Shown here in pieces: positions 36,190 to 44,294 of a stretch of 64,000 nucleotides of DNA (positions within the stretch are counted from its first letter, which is position 1; each line of letters starts with the position of its first letter). The DNA lies in contig LGRX02034673.1 in assembly GCA_001247695.2 (NCBI GenBank), forward strand, positions 121,312-185,311, given 5' to 3'. The DNA comes from Cymbomonas tetramitiformis (taxonomy: Eukaryota > Chlorophyta > Pyramimonadophyceae > Pyramimonadales > Pyramimonadaceae). The position numbers were made by a program, and so were the translations under genes. The notes under the pieces were generated by a model. It saw only the letters and a list, made by a program, of their open reading frames with translations. It did no database searches and was not told the DNA's origin.

Positions 36190-36281
36190 AAATTTTAAAT
36201 ACATTTCACACAATTCTGATTAAACCCGGCGTGCCAATCGCGGTGAACAAGCACACCGGAAATATGAATCACAACAAAATC

Positions 36282-36354
36282 AAAAGGTGGCACTTTAGGT
36301 CATATTTTCATTATCTTATATATAACCATAATATGACCTAATTAGCCACCTTTT
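36282..36354 (-). repeat. PLV palindrome copy 13 (right TIR)
   Basis: Counterpart of copy 2 in inverse orientation. Confidence 0.9.
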
Positions 36355-36446
36355 GAAATTCAGAAAATCTAAAATACACTTCACACAATTCTGATACAAA
36401 ACAGCGTGCGAACGCGGTGAAAAATCAGATGACAACAGTGAATCAG

Positions 36447-36520
36447 AAAAGGTGGCACTTTAGGTCATATTCTCATTATCTTATATATAACCATAATATG
36501 ACCTAATTAGCCACCTTTTT
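36447..36520 (-). repeat. PLV palindrome copy 14 (right TIR)
   Basis: Counterpart of copy 1 in inverse orientation. Confidence 0.9.
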
Positions 36521-36786
36521 CATTTTCGTCACATTTTCAATAAAAAGGGCAAAGACGCAAAAGATTTTATTTCTAAGTCGACTGATGCATGACACATACA
36601 ATTCCACAGTAAGGACCAACACAGAATAACAGTAGGTGACCAGTGGTGCGTGCCGGAGATGACCAGCTGTGCTCACTACATAAGAGGCGTCCACAAATTC
36701 TGGGAAATACCGGGAAATATCAAGAGGAGTACAGAGGATACTGGTGAATATAGAGGTGATGCCCCCGGGACACGCCTCTATGTAGT

Positions 36787-36792
36787 CGTGTG
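36787..36792. repeat. Target-site duplication CGTGTG, right copy (PLV)
   Basis: Direct repeat of 10677-10682, directly after the right end of the PLV (...TATGTAGT). Confidence 0.9.
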
Positions 36793-39400
36793 CTTCCTTC
36801 TGACCGTCCACTACCACCTCTTCAGGTACTGCTAGGTGATCGCGTGCGGCAAAAGCATCTTGACCGCTGGTGTACGGTTTGAGGCGATGTTGAGCGAACA
36901 CGTCGTGAATCCGCCAGTGAGGAGGGAGGCGTAGGCGGTAGGCTACTGGAGCTCCTCTGTCGGCCTCTGGCATGGTCATCTGTACATCGCTGAAGAAGCG
37001 TTCGGTCACAGGAACTGGTCCATGCCAGCGCTTTGGTCAGTTTCCTACAGATGGAGCGATCCATCACCTTCTCCGTAAGGTGTTTCGCCTCTATCCAGAC
37101 CAGATCTCCAACAGCATACTCCCGCTGCCCGTGCCTGCGATCAAACTGTTCGCGCTGTCGCTGTTGAGCCAGCTCTAACCGCTGTCTGGCGTCCCGCAGC
37201 TGCGACGAAAATTTCACAGCCACTTCGTGTGCGGTGCCTACTCCCCCAGTTCGTCGTCCAGCGGCGGACTGTGCGGCCTCCAGGAAAAGGTCCAACTGCG
37301 ACAGCGGCGAGAACCCGAACACCAGTTCAAATGGCGTGAAGCCGGTAGATTCACTCCTGGAGTCATTGATCGCGAATTCCACGTTAGTGGTGAACAAATC
37401 CCAGTCCTCCACATTGGCGTCTACAAAGGACCTGAGCATGTCCTCAATAACCCTGTTGCTGTGTTCCGCCTGGCCGTCAGACCGAGGGTTGTACGGCGTG
37501 GTACGAGCCACTTTCACCACCCATCAGTCTCATGAGTTCCTGCCAGAAAGCATCTTGAAACCGTGGGTCACGATCAGAGACAATCTTCATAGGCGCGCCA
37601 TGTAAGCGCCACACCGAGTCAAAGTAGATTCTGGCCACCACAGCTGCGGAGCTGTCGCCGAAGTTCATCGGCACAACGTGGACCATCTTCGTCAGCTTGC
37701 AGGTGAAGGCCACGAAAGCATCATTGCCTCTCTCTGATACCGGCAGGCCGGTGACGAAGTCCACCGCGACATCCTGCCATGGCCTGTTCGGGATGCTGTG
37801 AGGGTTTAGCAACCCATCCGGGTAAGTTCCCCGCGGCCTCACTGATTGGCACACTGCACAGGATGCAACCCAGGTGCCCACATCTTCCGCGGCACCACGC
37901 CAATAGAAGCGTCGCAGCACCCTCTCCAGGGTCTTGTCTCGCCCAGTGTGGCCTGAGGACAATGACTCATGAGCATGGCGAATCACTACTTCCCGAAGTG
38001 GAGAGTCCTCCCCCAGCACCAACTGATATCTCCCTGCTGCGGTTCTCCAAACCACTTCACCCACTAGCCTGAAGTCCTGTAGGCATTGGTGTGGTGCTGC
38101 CTTCACTTTCTCTCTTAGTGAACGAAGTGTCCCCTCTCGGGTGTACTCCGCCTTCAACGCGCGCAGGAACTTTGAGTCTGACTGCTGGGAGGCTGCGTCT
38201 CTGAAGTCTGCCGCCTCACCTGTCCTTATCACAGCGGGGGCTGTTCGCGGATGCCTCACGCGTGCTGGTTGTGGTTTGGCGGGAGGGGCGTGTACTATCA
38301 GAACAGGCCAGCGAAGGTCGAAGGCTCTCCCATCTGGGTTCTCGAAGAACTGGTTGGGCTCGCCCTTGTCATCGTGAGTAGGGATGACCTCCACAATCTG
38401 CATATTGGCCTTTCTGAAAAGTTTGCGCCACGCGGGGAGCTTGGACTGGTGATCTGGTAGAACGAATACTGCTGAGGTGTTCTCTGGGTCTGCCTTCCAT
38501 TCTGCGATATACTTGTTCAAGATCGCCTCCACAGTAATGCACTTGGAGTTGTATGGAGGGTTACACCAAACCCGAAGGCCCCTCCATTTCTCTGAAAGGC
38601 AGTCTGTCCAGAATCTATCCGCCTGTCTGTTGCGGCCGCCAAAGTCACAACAGGCGTCCACATCGAAGGGTCCAAATTTCTCGGCGTACTTCGAGGAGTA
38701 CTCTGCTCGGACACGCCAATTCTGTGAGTCCTCTGGGGGAGCCCGCCGTTTCTGTGGGTGAAGGACCGGGGATGGAGTTGACTGTTGGGGCGCCTGCTGC
38801 GGGGTTGGTGAGCTCGTTGGCACCTTCTCAGTGAGCGCCTCCGATGCGTCAGCTCGTGACGTAGGCGTTCGCGTCTTCGGTGACGCCAACTGTGGAGGCG
38901 CTGGGGTCGTAGAGGCCTTCCCAGCGCGTGACATACTCCTCGTTATCCTTATCCGGGGTGGGGCTCTATCAGGGGGTTTGTGTGGAGCTTCTACCGGCTT
39001 TGCGCTATCGGCTGCAGGCCATTCAGGCATGTCGAAGTCGAGGTGATCCTCCTTCATTCCCTTATAGAGCTTCGGGTTAACAAGAGCGATGGTCTCCCCC
39101 ATGTCCATGGCCTGTTCCGCCACGGAGAGGGTCTCCACTGCTGAGAGCCAACAGTCAACAGTCTGGGCCCAGTGGGGATGAGCTGCGGGTGGTGAGCTGG
39201 AGAAGTATCCAGACTCCAGCGTTGCCAGGGGGTCTTTCGGTAGATCTGAGGTGGGGTCGATCACCCCTGCCTCCTTCAACCCCTCACGCACGTCCTTGTC
39301 TTTGAAGTCGGGTCTTCTGGACAGGGCGTCCGGTACCAGCAGCAGCGCTCCTTTGATGTACTCCATTCTAGGGACTCCCACCTCCAGGTGTTCAAGTAAC
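36793..39400 (-). pseudogene. Retrotransposon Pol remnant: RNase H tail, adenine methyltransferase-like domain, integrase
   Basis: The minus-strand frame opens right after the primer-binding site with an RNase H tail (MEYIKGALLLVPDALSRRPD). A Pro-rich linker follows, then a Dam-like domain (FDVDACCDFGG, VWCNPPYNSK, AVFVLPDHQS). Next comes integrase: HHCC zinc motif (HAHESLSSGHTG, CAVCQSVRP), catalytic Asp (VAVDFVTGLP), Asp (IVSDRDPRFQD) and Glu (NPRSDGQAEHSNRVIE). The reading frame changes near ~37500 and again near ~37020, so it is not a single open frame. The upstream half of the chromodomain is at the left end next to the PLV. Gag, protease and reverse transcriptase are absent. Confidence 0.85.
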
Positions 39401-39414
39401 GCTCATTGATACCA
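39401..39414 (-). other. Primer-binding site
   Basis: On the minus strand TGGTATCAATGAGC lies two bases after the 5' LTR. Its first eight bases match the 3' end complement of initiator tRNA-Met, as in many Ty3 elements. Confidence 0.8.
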
Positions 39415-39416
39415 AT

Positions 39417-40108
39417 TGTGCCCGGGGCACTACGACAGATGCTCGGAAGTATGTTTTTGATTGAACGTGCAAAGGTACACAATTCGGATTTTATAATATA
39501 CTGGATCAGGGCCAGATTGAGGTACAAACGATAATTCGGTTCCGAGTTCTGAAGGCTAAACACTTCTCAAGTGCTCTACTTATTCACTCGTCACTCAGGT
39601 TGCAGGGTCAACCACTCGAGAGCCGATGTCACACTTCGGCTCAACGTTCAGTTCCCGATCCGATCTCATTTCTAATTCCGATTCATCATTCTCGATTCAG
39701 ATGTTATGCCGACAGGCTGACACGATGACTGCCCCACAGTACTGTCATACTACTGTACTGTCATACTGTCATACTGTCATAGCGTCATACTGTCATACTG
39801 TCATAACCTTAATATCTGATATTCGATTTCATTGTCTTTTCAACCCCGATGCGAATCTGACCATTCTTCGAGGGTCTGACTGAGTTCCACGATGACACCC
39901 CCCACAGTACTGTCATACTACTATAGTGTCATAGTGTCATACTGTCATAGTGTCATAGTGTCATACTGTCATACCCCGGACATCTGGTATTCATTCTCAT
40001 CGTGATTTCAAGCCCAATTTCACTGTCATCGTGCCAATCCCAGATTACCCCCGATGACACACATACGGACGCATAGGCATATCGGCTCACGCTGTGCCTC
40101 CGGGCACA
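39417..40108 (-). repeat. 5' LTR of the retrotransposon
   Basis: This 692-bp copy matches 8739-9421 with roughly ten substitutions by eye plus an extra 8-base AGTGTCAT-type step in its second tandem array. It ends ...CCGGGCACA, directly followed by the TTATA duplication. Confidence 0.92.
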
Positions 40109-40113
40109 TTATA
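40109..40113. repeat. Target-site duplication TTATA, right copy
   Basis: Direct repeat of 8734-8738, immediately outside the 5' LTR. Confidence 0.9.
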
Positions 40114-40340
40114 TTTAGTTGATTGAAAAAGTCCAATGTATTTACAAAACATGGTTTAAATACTATTCTAGATGAATGATAACTTCTATACATATCAGAA
40201 TTGTTATCTTCTAACCAAGTTCCCCCAACATCTTCATCTTTATCATACATATGTATTTCAACATTTTTCAACTTGGTTAACTCCAATGCTATAGATAAAC
40301 CGGTAGGCCCGCTACCAATGATATGAAATTTCAACGACAT
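40109..40340 (-). pseudogene. FAD-dependent oxidoreductase, N-terminal part
   Basis: Starting at the ATG at 40340, MSLKFHIIGSGPTGLSIALE is a Rossmann dinucleotide-binding motif (GSGPTG). It is followed by an acidic strand end (HMYDKDEDVGGTW) with the GGTW element of flavin oxidoreductases. After about 77 codons the frame runs into the retrotransposon LTR. The rest of the gene is at 7613-8738. The enzyme probably used FAD, but its substrate is unknown. Confidence 0.75.
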
Positions 40341-40391
40341 TTGTGTAATGTTTAATTTAAAGATAATATTATTAATAATGAATATAAAAAA

Positions 40392-40712
40392 ATGAACGAT
40401 ATTAGTGCGACTATTTTTAACAATATTGAAAAAGAATTCGGACATGATATGAGGAAATTAATCGAATCGAAATGTTTACCAAACATGGTGGTAGATCACA
40501 CAACTATCAAAACAGAAACCAAATCGAAAAAAGTAAAAAGTAAAGTGGTCGATTCAGAAAAACCTAAAAGACCATTGTCTGCATTTTTTGTTTATTGTCA
40601 AGAACAACGAAGTGAACTGAAAACAAAATTTCCCGACTTGAAACCCAAAGAAATTTCTTGTAAACTAGGCGAAATGTGGAAAGAATTATCGGACGATGAA
40701 AAAGTAAAATAA
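40392..40712 (+). CDS. HMG-box DNA-binding protein, 106 aa
   Basis: Residues ~57-106 form an HMG box (EKPKRPLSAFFVYCQEQRSE, then KEISCKLGEMWKELSDDEK) preceded by a Lys-rich linker. HMG-box proteins bend DNA and occur in several giant viruses, where they may serve in virion chromatin. The box ends about 15-20 residues earlier than usual, so the third helix is short and the 3' end may be truncated. An AATTTAAAGATA element lies ~36 bases before the ATG. Confidence 0.8.
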   Translation: MNDISATIFNNIEKEFGHDMRKLIESKCLPNMVVDHTTIKTETKSKKVKSKVVDSEKPKRPLSAFFVYCQEQRSELKTKFPDLKPKEISCKLGEMWKELSDDEKVK

Positions 40713-40748
40713 AAATCACAACCCGTTGAAAAGTAGACTCTTATCAGT

Positions 40749-41771
40749 TTATTTTACACTTAATTGAGTCGCTTCAGCTAAATGTGTAAACATATCTAAT
40801 AAATTATATTGGGGTGTCCAATCTAGAGATTGAATTGCTTTTGTATTGATTGCGTATATAGATTCGATATCACCTTTTCGTTTCGGAAAATGTTCATAAT
40901 GTAAATGTACATTGAAGACAAGATTAAACGTGTTTATTAGTTCAAATAACGATGTACCTTTACCTGTACCAATGTTGATAACAGTGTAGCCTGGATTTAA
41001 TTTATTGATAGATTTTACATGCGCAGTAGCTACATCAATTACATGTATATAATCGCGAATGCACGTGCCATCCGGAGTGTTCCATGTAGTTCCATATACT
41101 TTGAATGGAATGTCTTTGTAAAATGAATTTAACATAACAGAAACAACCCCGGGATTTTTTAAAGAGTCCATTAATTTATCTGTGTGTTTATATGTACTAA
41201 TTGGATTGAAATAGCGTAATGACATCACATTCCATTTGTTTGAATGTTTGCATAAATCCTGTAATAGATTTTCGAAGGTGTATTTAGTAAAACCATAGGG
41301 TGTATTTTGTGTTGTTGGTATAGATGTCTCTTCGGATATTGACCCATTCGATTCTGGTGTTCCATATACCGTACACGAAGATGAAAATATCAAATTATGA
41401 CAATTGTATAAATCCATAACTTTTAATAAATTTATACCATTTGAAATATTGTTTTCATAATATAAGATGGGTGTGTCAATAGATTGTGGTACAGATTTAT
41501 ATGCAGCCAAATGTATGACGACGTCGACATTATGTTCATGAAATATATTGCACACTGCTCTATAATCATTTAGATCGACCACATAAGAATCTATCGGATG
41601 TATTTTATCTGTTAAGGTATGTGCTTGAACGGCATCTTCAATATCTTTAACTAGACATACATTTTTACATAAATTATCTACAATAATAACTTTATAATTC
41701 TCTTTTAATAACTCGACACATATATGTGAACCAATGTATCCGCAACCTCCGGTAACTAAAATTGTTTTCAT
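40749..41771 (-). CDS. galE: UDP-glucose 4-epimerase
   Basis: The 340-aa protein has the normal GalE length. It starts with the NAD-binding TGGCGYIGSH, followed by FSSSCTVYGTP and the catalytic YxxxK (YGFTKYTFE), with further matches at LRYFNPIS and GTCIRDYIHVID. It interconverts UDP-glucose and UDP-galactose, supplying sugars for glycans. In giant viruses such enzymes serve capsid or host-surface glycosylation. It lies 12 bases downstream of the ATP-grasp gene, and TATATATATT abuts its ATG. Confidence 0.93.
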   Translation of the reverse strand: MKTILVTGGCGYIGSHICVELLKENYKVIIVDNLCKNVCLVKDIEDAVQAHTLTDKIHPIDSYVVDLNDYRAVCNIFHEHNVDVVIHLAAYKSVPQSIDTPILYYENNISNGINLLKVMDLYNCHNLIFSSSCTVYGTPESNGSISEETSIPTTQNTPYGFTKYTFENLLQDLCKHSNKWNVMSLRYFNPISTYKHTDKLMDSLKNPGVVSVMLNSFYKDIPFKVYGTTWNTPDGTCIRDYIHVIDVATAHVKSINKLNPGYTVINIGTGKGTSLFELINTFNLVFNVHLHYEHFPKRKGDIESIYAINTKAIQSLDWTPQYNLLDMFTHLAEATQLSVK

Positions 41772-41783
41772 AATATATATATG

Positions 41784-42902
41784 CTATTTTTTAATTTTAA
41801 ACTTTATTATTTTAACAAATTGATGAATGAGTGCATAATCCATATCAAATCTACGAAGCCCATCCATATGCAGGTACATTCCCGGATTAAATTCAATTTC
41901 ATTCACAAAATACTTTACAAGACCCGAAGATGAACAACAACCAAAATCGATACGTGTTATCAATAAAGGTAATCTCTTGAAATAGGTTTGTTTAATTTTT
42001 TTAATTATTTTTTGTGAAATTGATTTTAGTTTTTCTAAATCTTTGAACCGTATCGTTTTTCCGTGTTTGAAGTTTTTAGATACTTCCGATTTAGGTCGAT
42101 ATGTTCCTTTTATATCATTTAATACCGAATACATGTATGTAGAGCCTACATGATATAAACGAACTTGAGGTACGCTTCTTTCAAATTCTTTAAAATATGG
42201 CTGAATTATAAAACCAGGGTATTTTTTTTAGGAAGAATTCGATTTGCATATTTTTTCATGTTTTTGAGTCTGACGTCCGTTAACAAATTTGTATTGATAG
42301 AATCGGTGCCATGTATTGGTTTTACAAATACTGTAGACTCTGATTTAAAATAGTTTAAACTATTTGTCAATGTTTTGTCTTTGTTATTATATACGCAAAC
42401 AAATGGAGATGTTTGAAATTTATGTCGTTGTAAGAACGAATAATATTTGCATTTGTCATAAATTAAATTTTGATAATTCATGGGTGGGTATATTTTATGA
42501 CTTAATTTTTCATATATAATTCGAAGTTTTTCATGGGGAATTCCATTTTTACTAAATTTTGATATGTAAGGAACAATTAATAAATCCATGAATTGATTAA
42601 TTATTAAATCATATTTATTTAATTTGTCAAATGTTATATTATCTGCATATATAATATCAACTTTTATGCTTGATTGTTTTTTACTTATATAATATAATAA
42701 TCCATAGGCAACCCCAACATCGATACGTACAAATGGTTTTGATTTCGACAAACTTGTATATTTTTTTACCTTTTTCTTCAATTAAACAATTCTTCGGAAT
42801 GATTTTCTGATATTCTTTTTTATCGGGTTCGTATAAGAATTTATCATAATACGTATCGTCCCATTTTACACTTTGTGGTCCTATTATAAAAACAACGTTC
42901 AT
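41784..42902 (-). pseudogene. ATP-grasp ligase-like gene with two frameshifts
   Basis: Three minus-strand frames form one protein. The N-terminal piece starts MNVVFIIGPQSVKWDD near 42902. The middle piece (42206-42781) includes FVRIDVG and STVFVKPIHGTDS, the ATP-grasp phosphate-loop region. The C-terminal piece holds ITRIDFGCCS and FVNEIEFNPGMYL, the metal-binding D...E.NPG signature. Frame changes coincide with A-runs near 42750-42780 and an 8-base run at 42232-42239. ATP-grasp enzymes join a carboxylate to an amine or thiol; the substrate here is unknown. Confidence 0.7.
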
Positions 42903-42995
42903 TAATATATGCACACATACTTTTTATATACATCGTAAATGTTTATTGTATGTATTCACTAAATTACAAATACCTATGTAATTTTCGTTGTACAA

Positions 42996-43925
42996 TCATG
43001 TTTTGTATTTATTGAATATTAGTTCTATAAGCAACATTTGTATAAACCTACTTGTGTATTTTGCATGTCTATTCATCAATATGCGCAATTGATACTTTGA
43101 TTTGGATGATACATCGAGCGTATGAATATTATCAAATGAACCTTCTTTTATACGTTTCAATCTAGTCCCAAACACATCAAACATGTATACATGACTCGCG
43201 ATCTTGGGAATTCCACCATTCGGTTTTTTCTCATAAAGCGATACGTGGAACTCTATAGATAATACAGTTTTCTTTCTTATAATTTTGGTAAAATTTTCCG
43301 GTATTATATCGGATACTTTCATATTACCTACATGCATGTGTGTAAAATTAACAGATTCGTGTATATCAAATTGTCGATTATTAAACGTATATAATTTAAT
43401 TTCTTCTTTGTTATTATTTAGTAACATAATCCCATTTAAACCACTCGTTGAGGCTTTTTTGTATACTTTAACTTTCAAACCTCTAGGAGATTGTAATTTT
43501 TGAATACCATCATGTTCATTTATGTTTTGTTTGTTTTGAATAGGATTAATATAACGGCTCGTTTTAAAATGAATTTGTTGATAACCTTGATCATTTTGTT
43601 TAAATATTTTGTTTGTATACTCTTGTAATCTATTTTTATTATGTATACGTAAATATTGTAATTCTCGATATATTTCAAATAGAGTTCCATATGTAAGTGG
43701 TAGAATGTCATATATCATATTGTTGTTTATCAATACGTTTAGTTGTTGCATGACATTCACACCAGAACGTATAGTTGTGTAAGATGATAGTTGTGTCTGT
43801 TTATTTGCTTCGCGTAATTTACTAGTTTGTTCAACATACCTATTTAGTATCATAGAAAGTCGTCGTTTTTTTTCAAATAAAGTCAATAATTTATTTTGTT
43901 TGTCGTTGTTTTTACGTATACTCAT
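42996..43925 (-). CDS. Hypothetical protein, 309 aa
   Basis: An intact basic protein starts MSIRKNNDKQNKLLTLFEKK with an N-terminal helical region, followed by a beta-rich C-terminal half (KVYKKASTSGLNGIMLLNNN, TVLSIEFHVSLYEKKPNGG). I recognise no domain. A TATATATAT run abuts its ATG, as for several other viral genes. It lies between the ATP-grasp gene and the conserved 100-aa viral gene on the same strand. Confidence 0.6.
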   Translation of the reverse strand: MSIRKNNDKQNKLLTLFEKKRRLSMILNRYVEQTSKLREANKQTQLSSYTTIRSGVNVMQQLNVLINNNMIYDILPLTYGTLFEIYRELQYLRIHNKNRLQEYTNKIFKQNDQGYQQIHFKTSRYINPIQNKQNINEHDGIQKLQSPRGLKVKVYKKASTSGLNGIMLLNNNKEEIKLYTFNNRQFDIHESVNFTHMHVGNMKVSDIIPENFTKIIRKKTVLSIEFHVSLYEKKPNGGIPKIASHVYMFDVFGTRLKRIKEGSFDNIHTLDVSSKSKYQLRILMNRHAKYTSRFIQMLLIELIFNKYKT

Positions 43926-43991
43926 ATATATATATGTTATACAATATTTATTCTATTTAATTAATTGTCAAGATATGATATAACGGATAAT

Positions 43992-44294
43992 CTATTTCAA
44001 TTTGAACTTCTTTTTATAGTATGTTACACTTTTTGATAACGACGGGTATTGCCACAATATAAATCTAGATAACGTTCCAGCAGTATCGCATTTATTCCAA
44101 GTTTCACGAACTTTATGTCTACTTATATATCGTTCTTTACGTTTCGGATCTTTATGTATTGTATAATCGGAATACCCTTTGGCACCAAAATGTATTGTTT
44201 TCACGCCGTTATCAAATATTGCCACACATTTTTTATCGGATTTAAAACTTGGCTTTATTATTACTTTTGTATATTTACAATTATTCTTAATCAT
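43992..44294 (-). CDS. Conserved small NCLDV protein (FGxxGYSDYT family), 100 aa
   Basis: The sequence ...IHFGAKGYSDYTIHKD, RKERYISRHKVRETW and TAGTLSRFILWQ matches a small basic family found widely in giant viruses (I believe Pfam DUF5754, not checked). Function is unknown; size and charge are compatible with nucleic-acid binding. It starts immediately after the primase-helicase stop, so the two are probably co-transcribed. Confidence 0.75.
   Translation of the reverse strand: MIKNNCKYTKVIIKPSFKSDKKCVAIFDNGVKTIHFGAKGYSDYTIHKDPKRKERYISRHKVRETWNKCDTAGTLSRFILWQYPSLSKSVTYYKKKFKLK

Larger units (their letters stand above)
10683..36786. mobile_element. Polinton-like virus (PLV), 26.1 kb, integrated
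   Basis: The element has ~0.97-kb terminal inverted repeats, a 6-bp target duplication and a near-complete PLV gene set: major capsid protein, probable penton, fibres, lipase, retroviral-type integrase, packaging ATPase, primase-SF2 helicase, protein-primed-type PolB and two DNA methyltransferases. No adenovirus-type maturation protease is recognisable. Its terminal repeats differ at only a few positions by eye, fewer than the surrounding LTRs, which agrees with it being the youngest layer. Apart from one TGA in polB the viral genes appear open. Confidence 0.93.
35816..36786. repeat. Right terminal inverted repeat of the PLV
   Basis: This ~971-bp repeat is the inverse of 10683-11654, starting at the A-run before TGTAAAGGGTGTGCAGG. 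By eye only a few substitutions and one single-base indel separate the two copies. Confidence 0.9.
8739..40108 (-). mobile_element. Ty3/gypsy-type LTR retrotransposon, defective, hosting a nested PLV
   Basis: The element is bounded by two direct LTRs (TGTGCC...GGGCACA) and a TTATA target duplication. On the minus strand it has a tRNA-Met-like primer-binding site two bases after the 5' LTR and a polypurine tract before the 3' LTR. The order integrase after RNase H, plus a chromodomain, indicates the Ty3 (chromovirus-like) group. Without the 26-kb PLV its interior is only about 3.9 kb. Gag, protease, reverse transcriptase and most of RNase H are missing, so it is not autonomous. It carries two DNA-methyltransferase-like domains. 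By eye the LTRs differ at about ten or so positions plus one 8-base repeat unit. Confidence 0.9.

Noticed and set aside
10950..36520. Palindromes as CRISPR repeats
   Set aside because: Copies are kilobases apart with no regular unique spacers, are internally palindromic with a conserved loop, and no cas genes are present.
10950..36520. Palindromes as transcription terminators
   Set aside because: None lies between the convergent gene pairs (22690/22888, 28760/28743, 29874/29861), while all four interior divergent gaps contain one.
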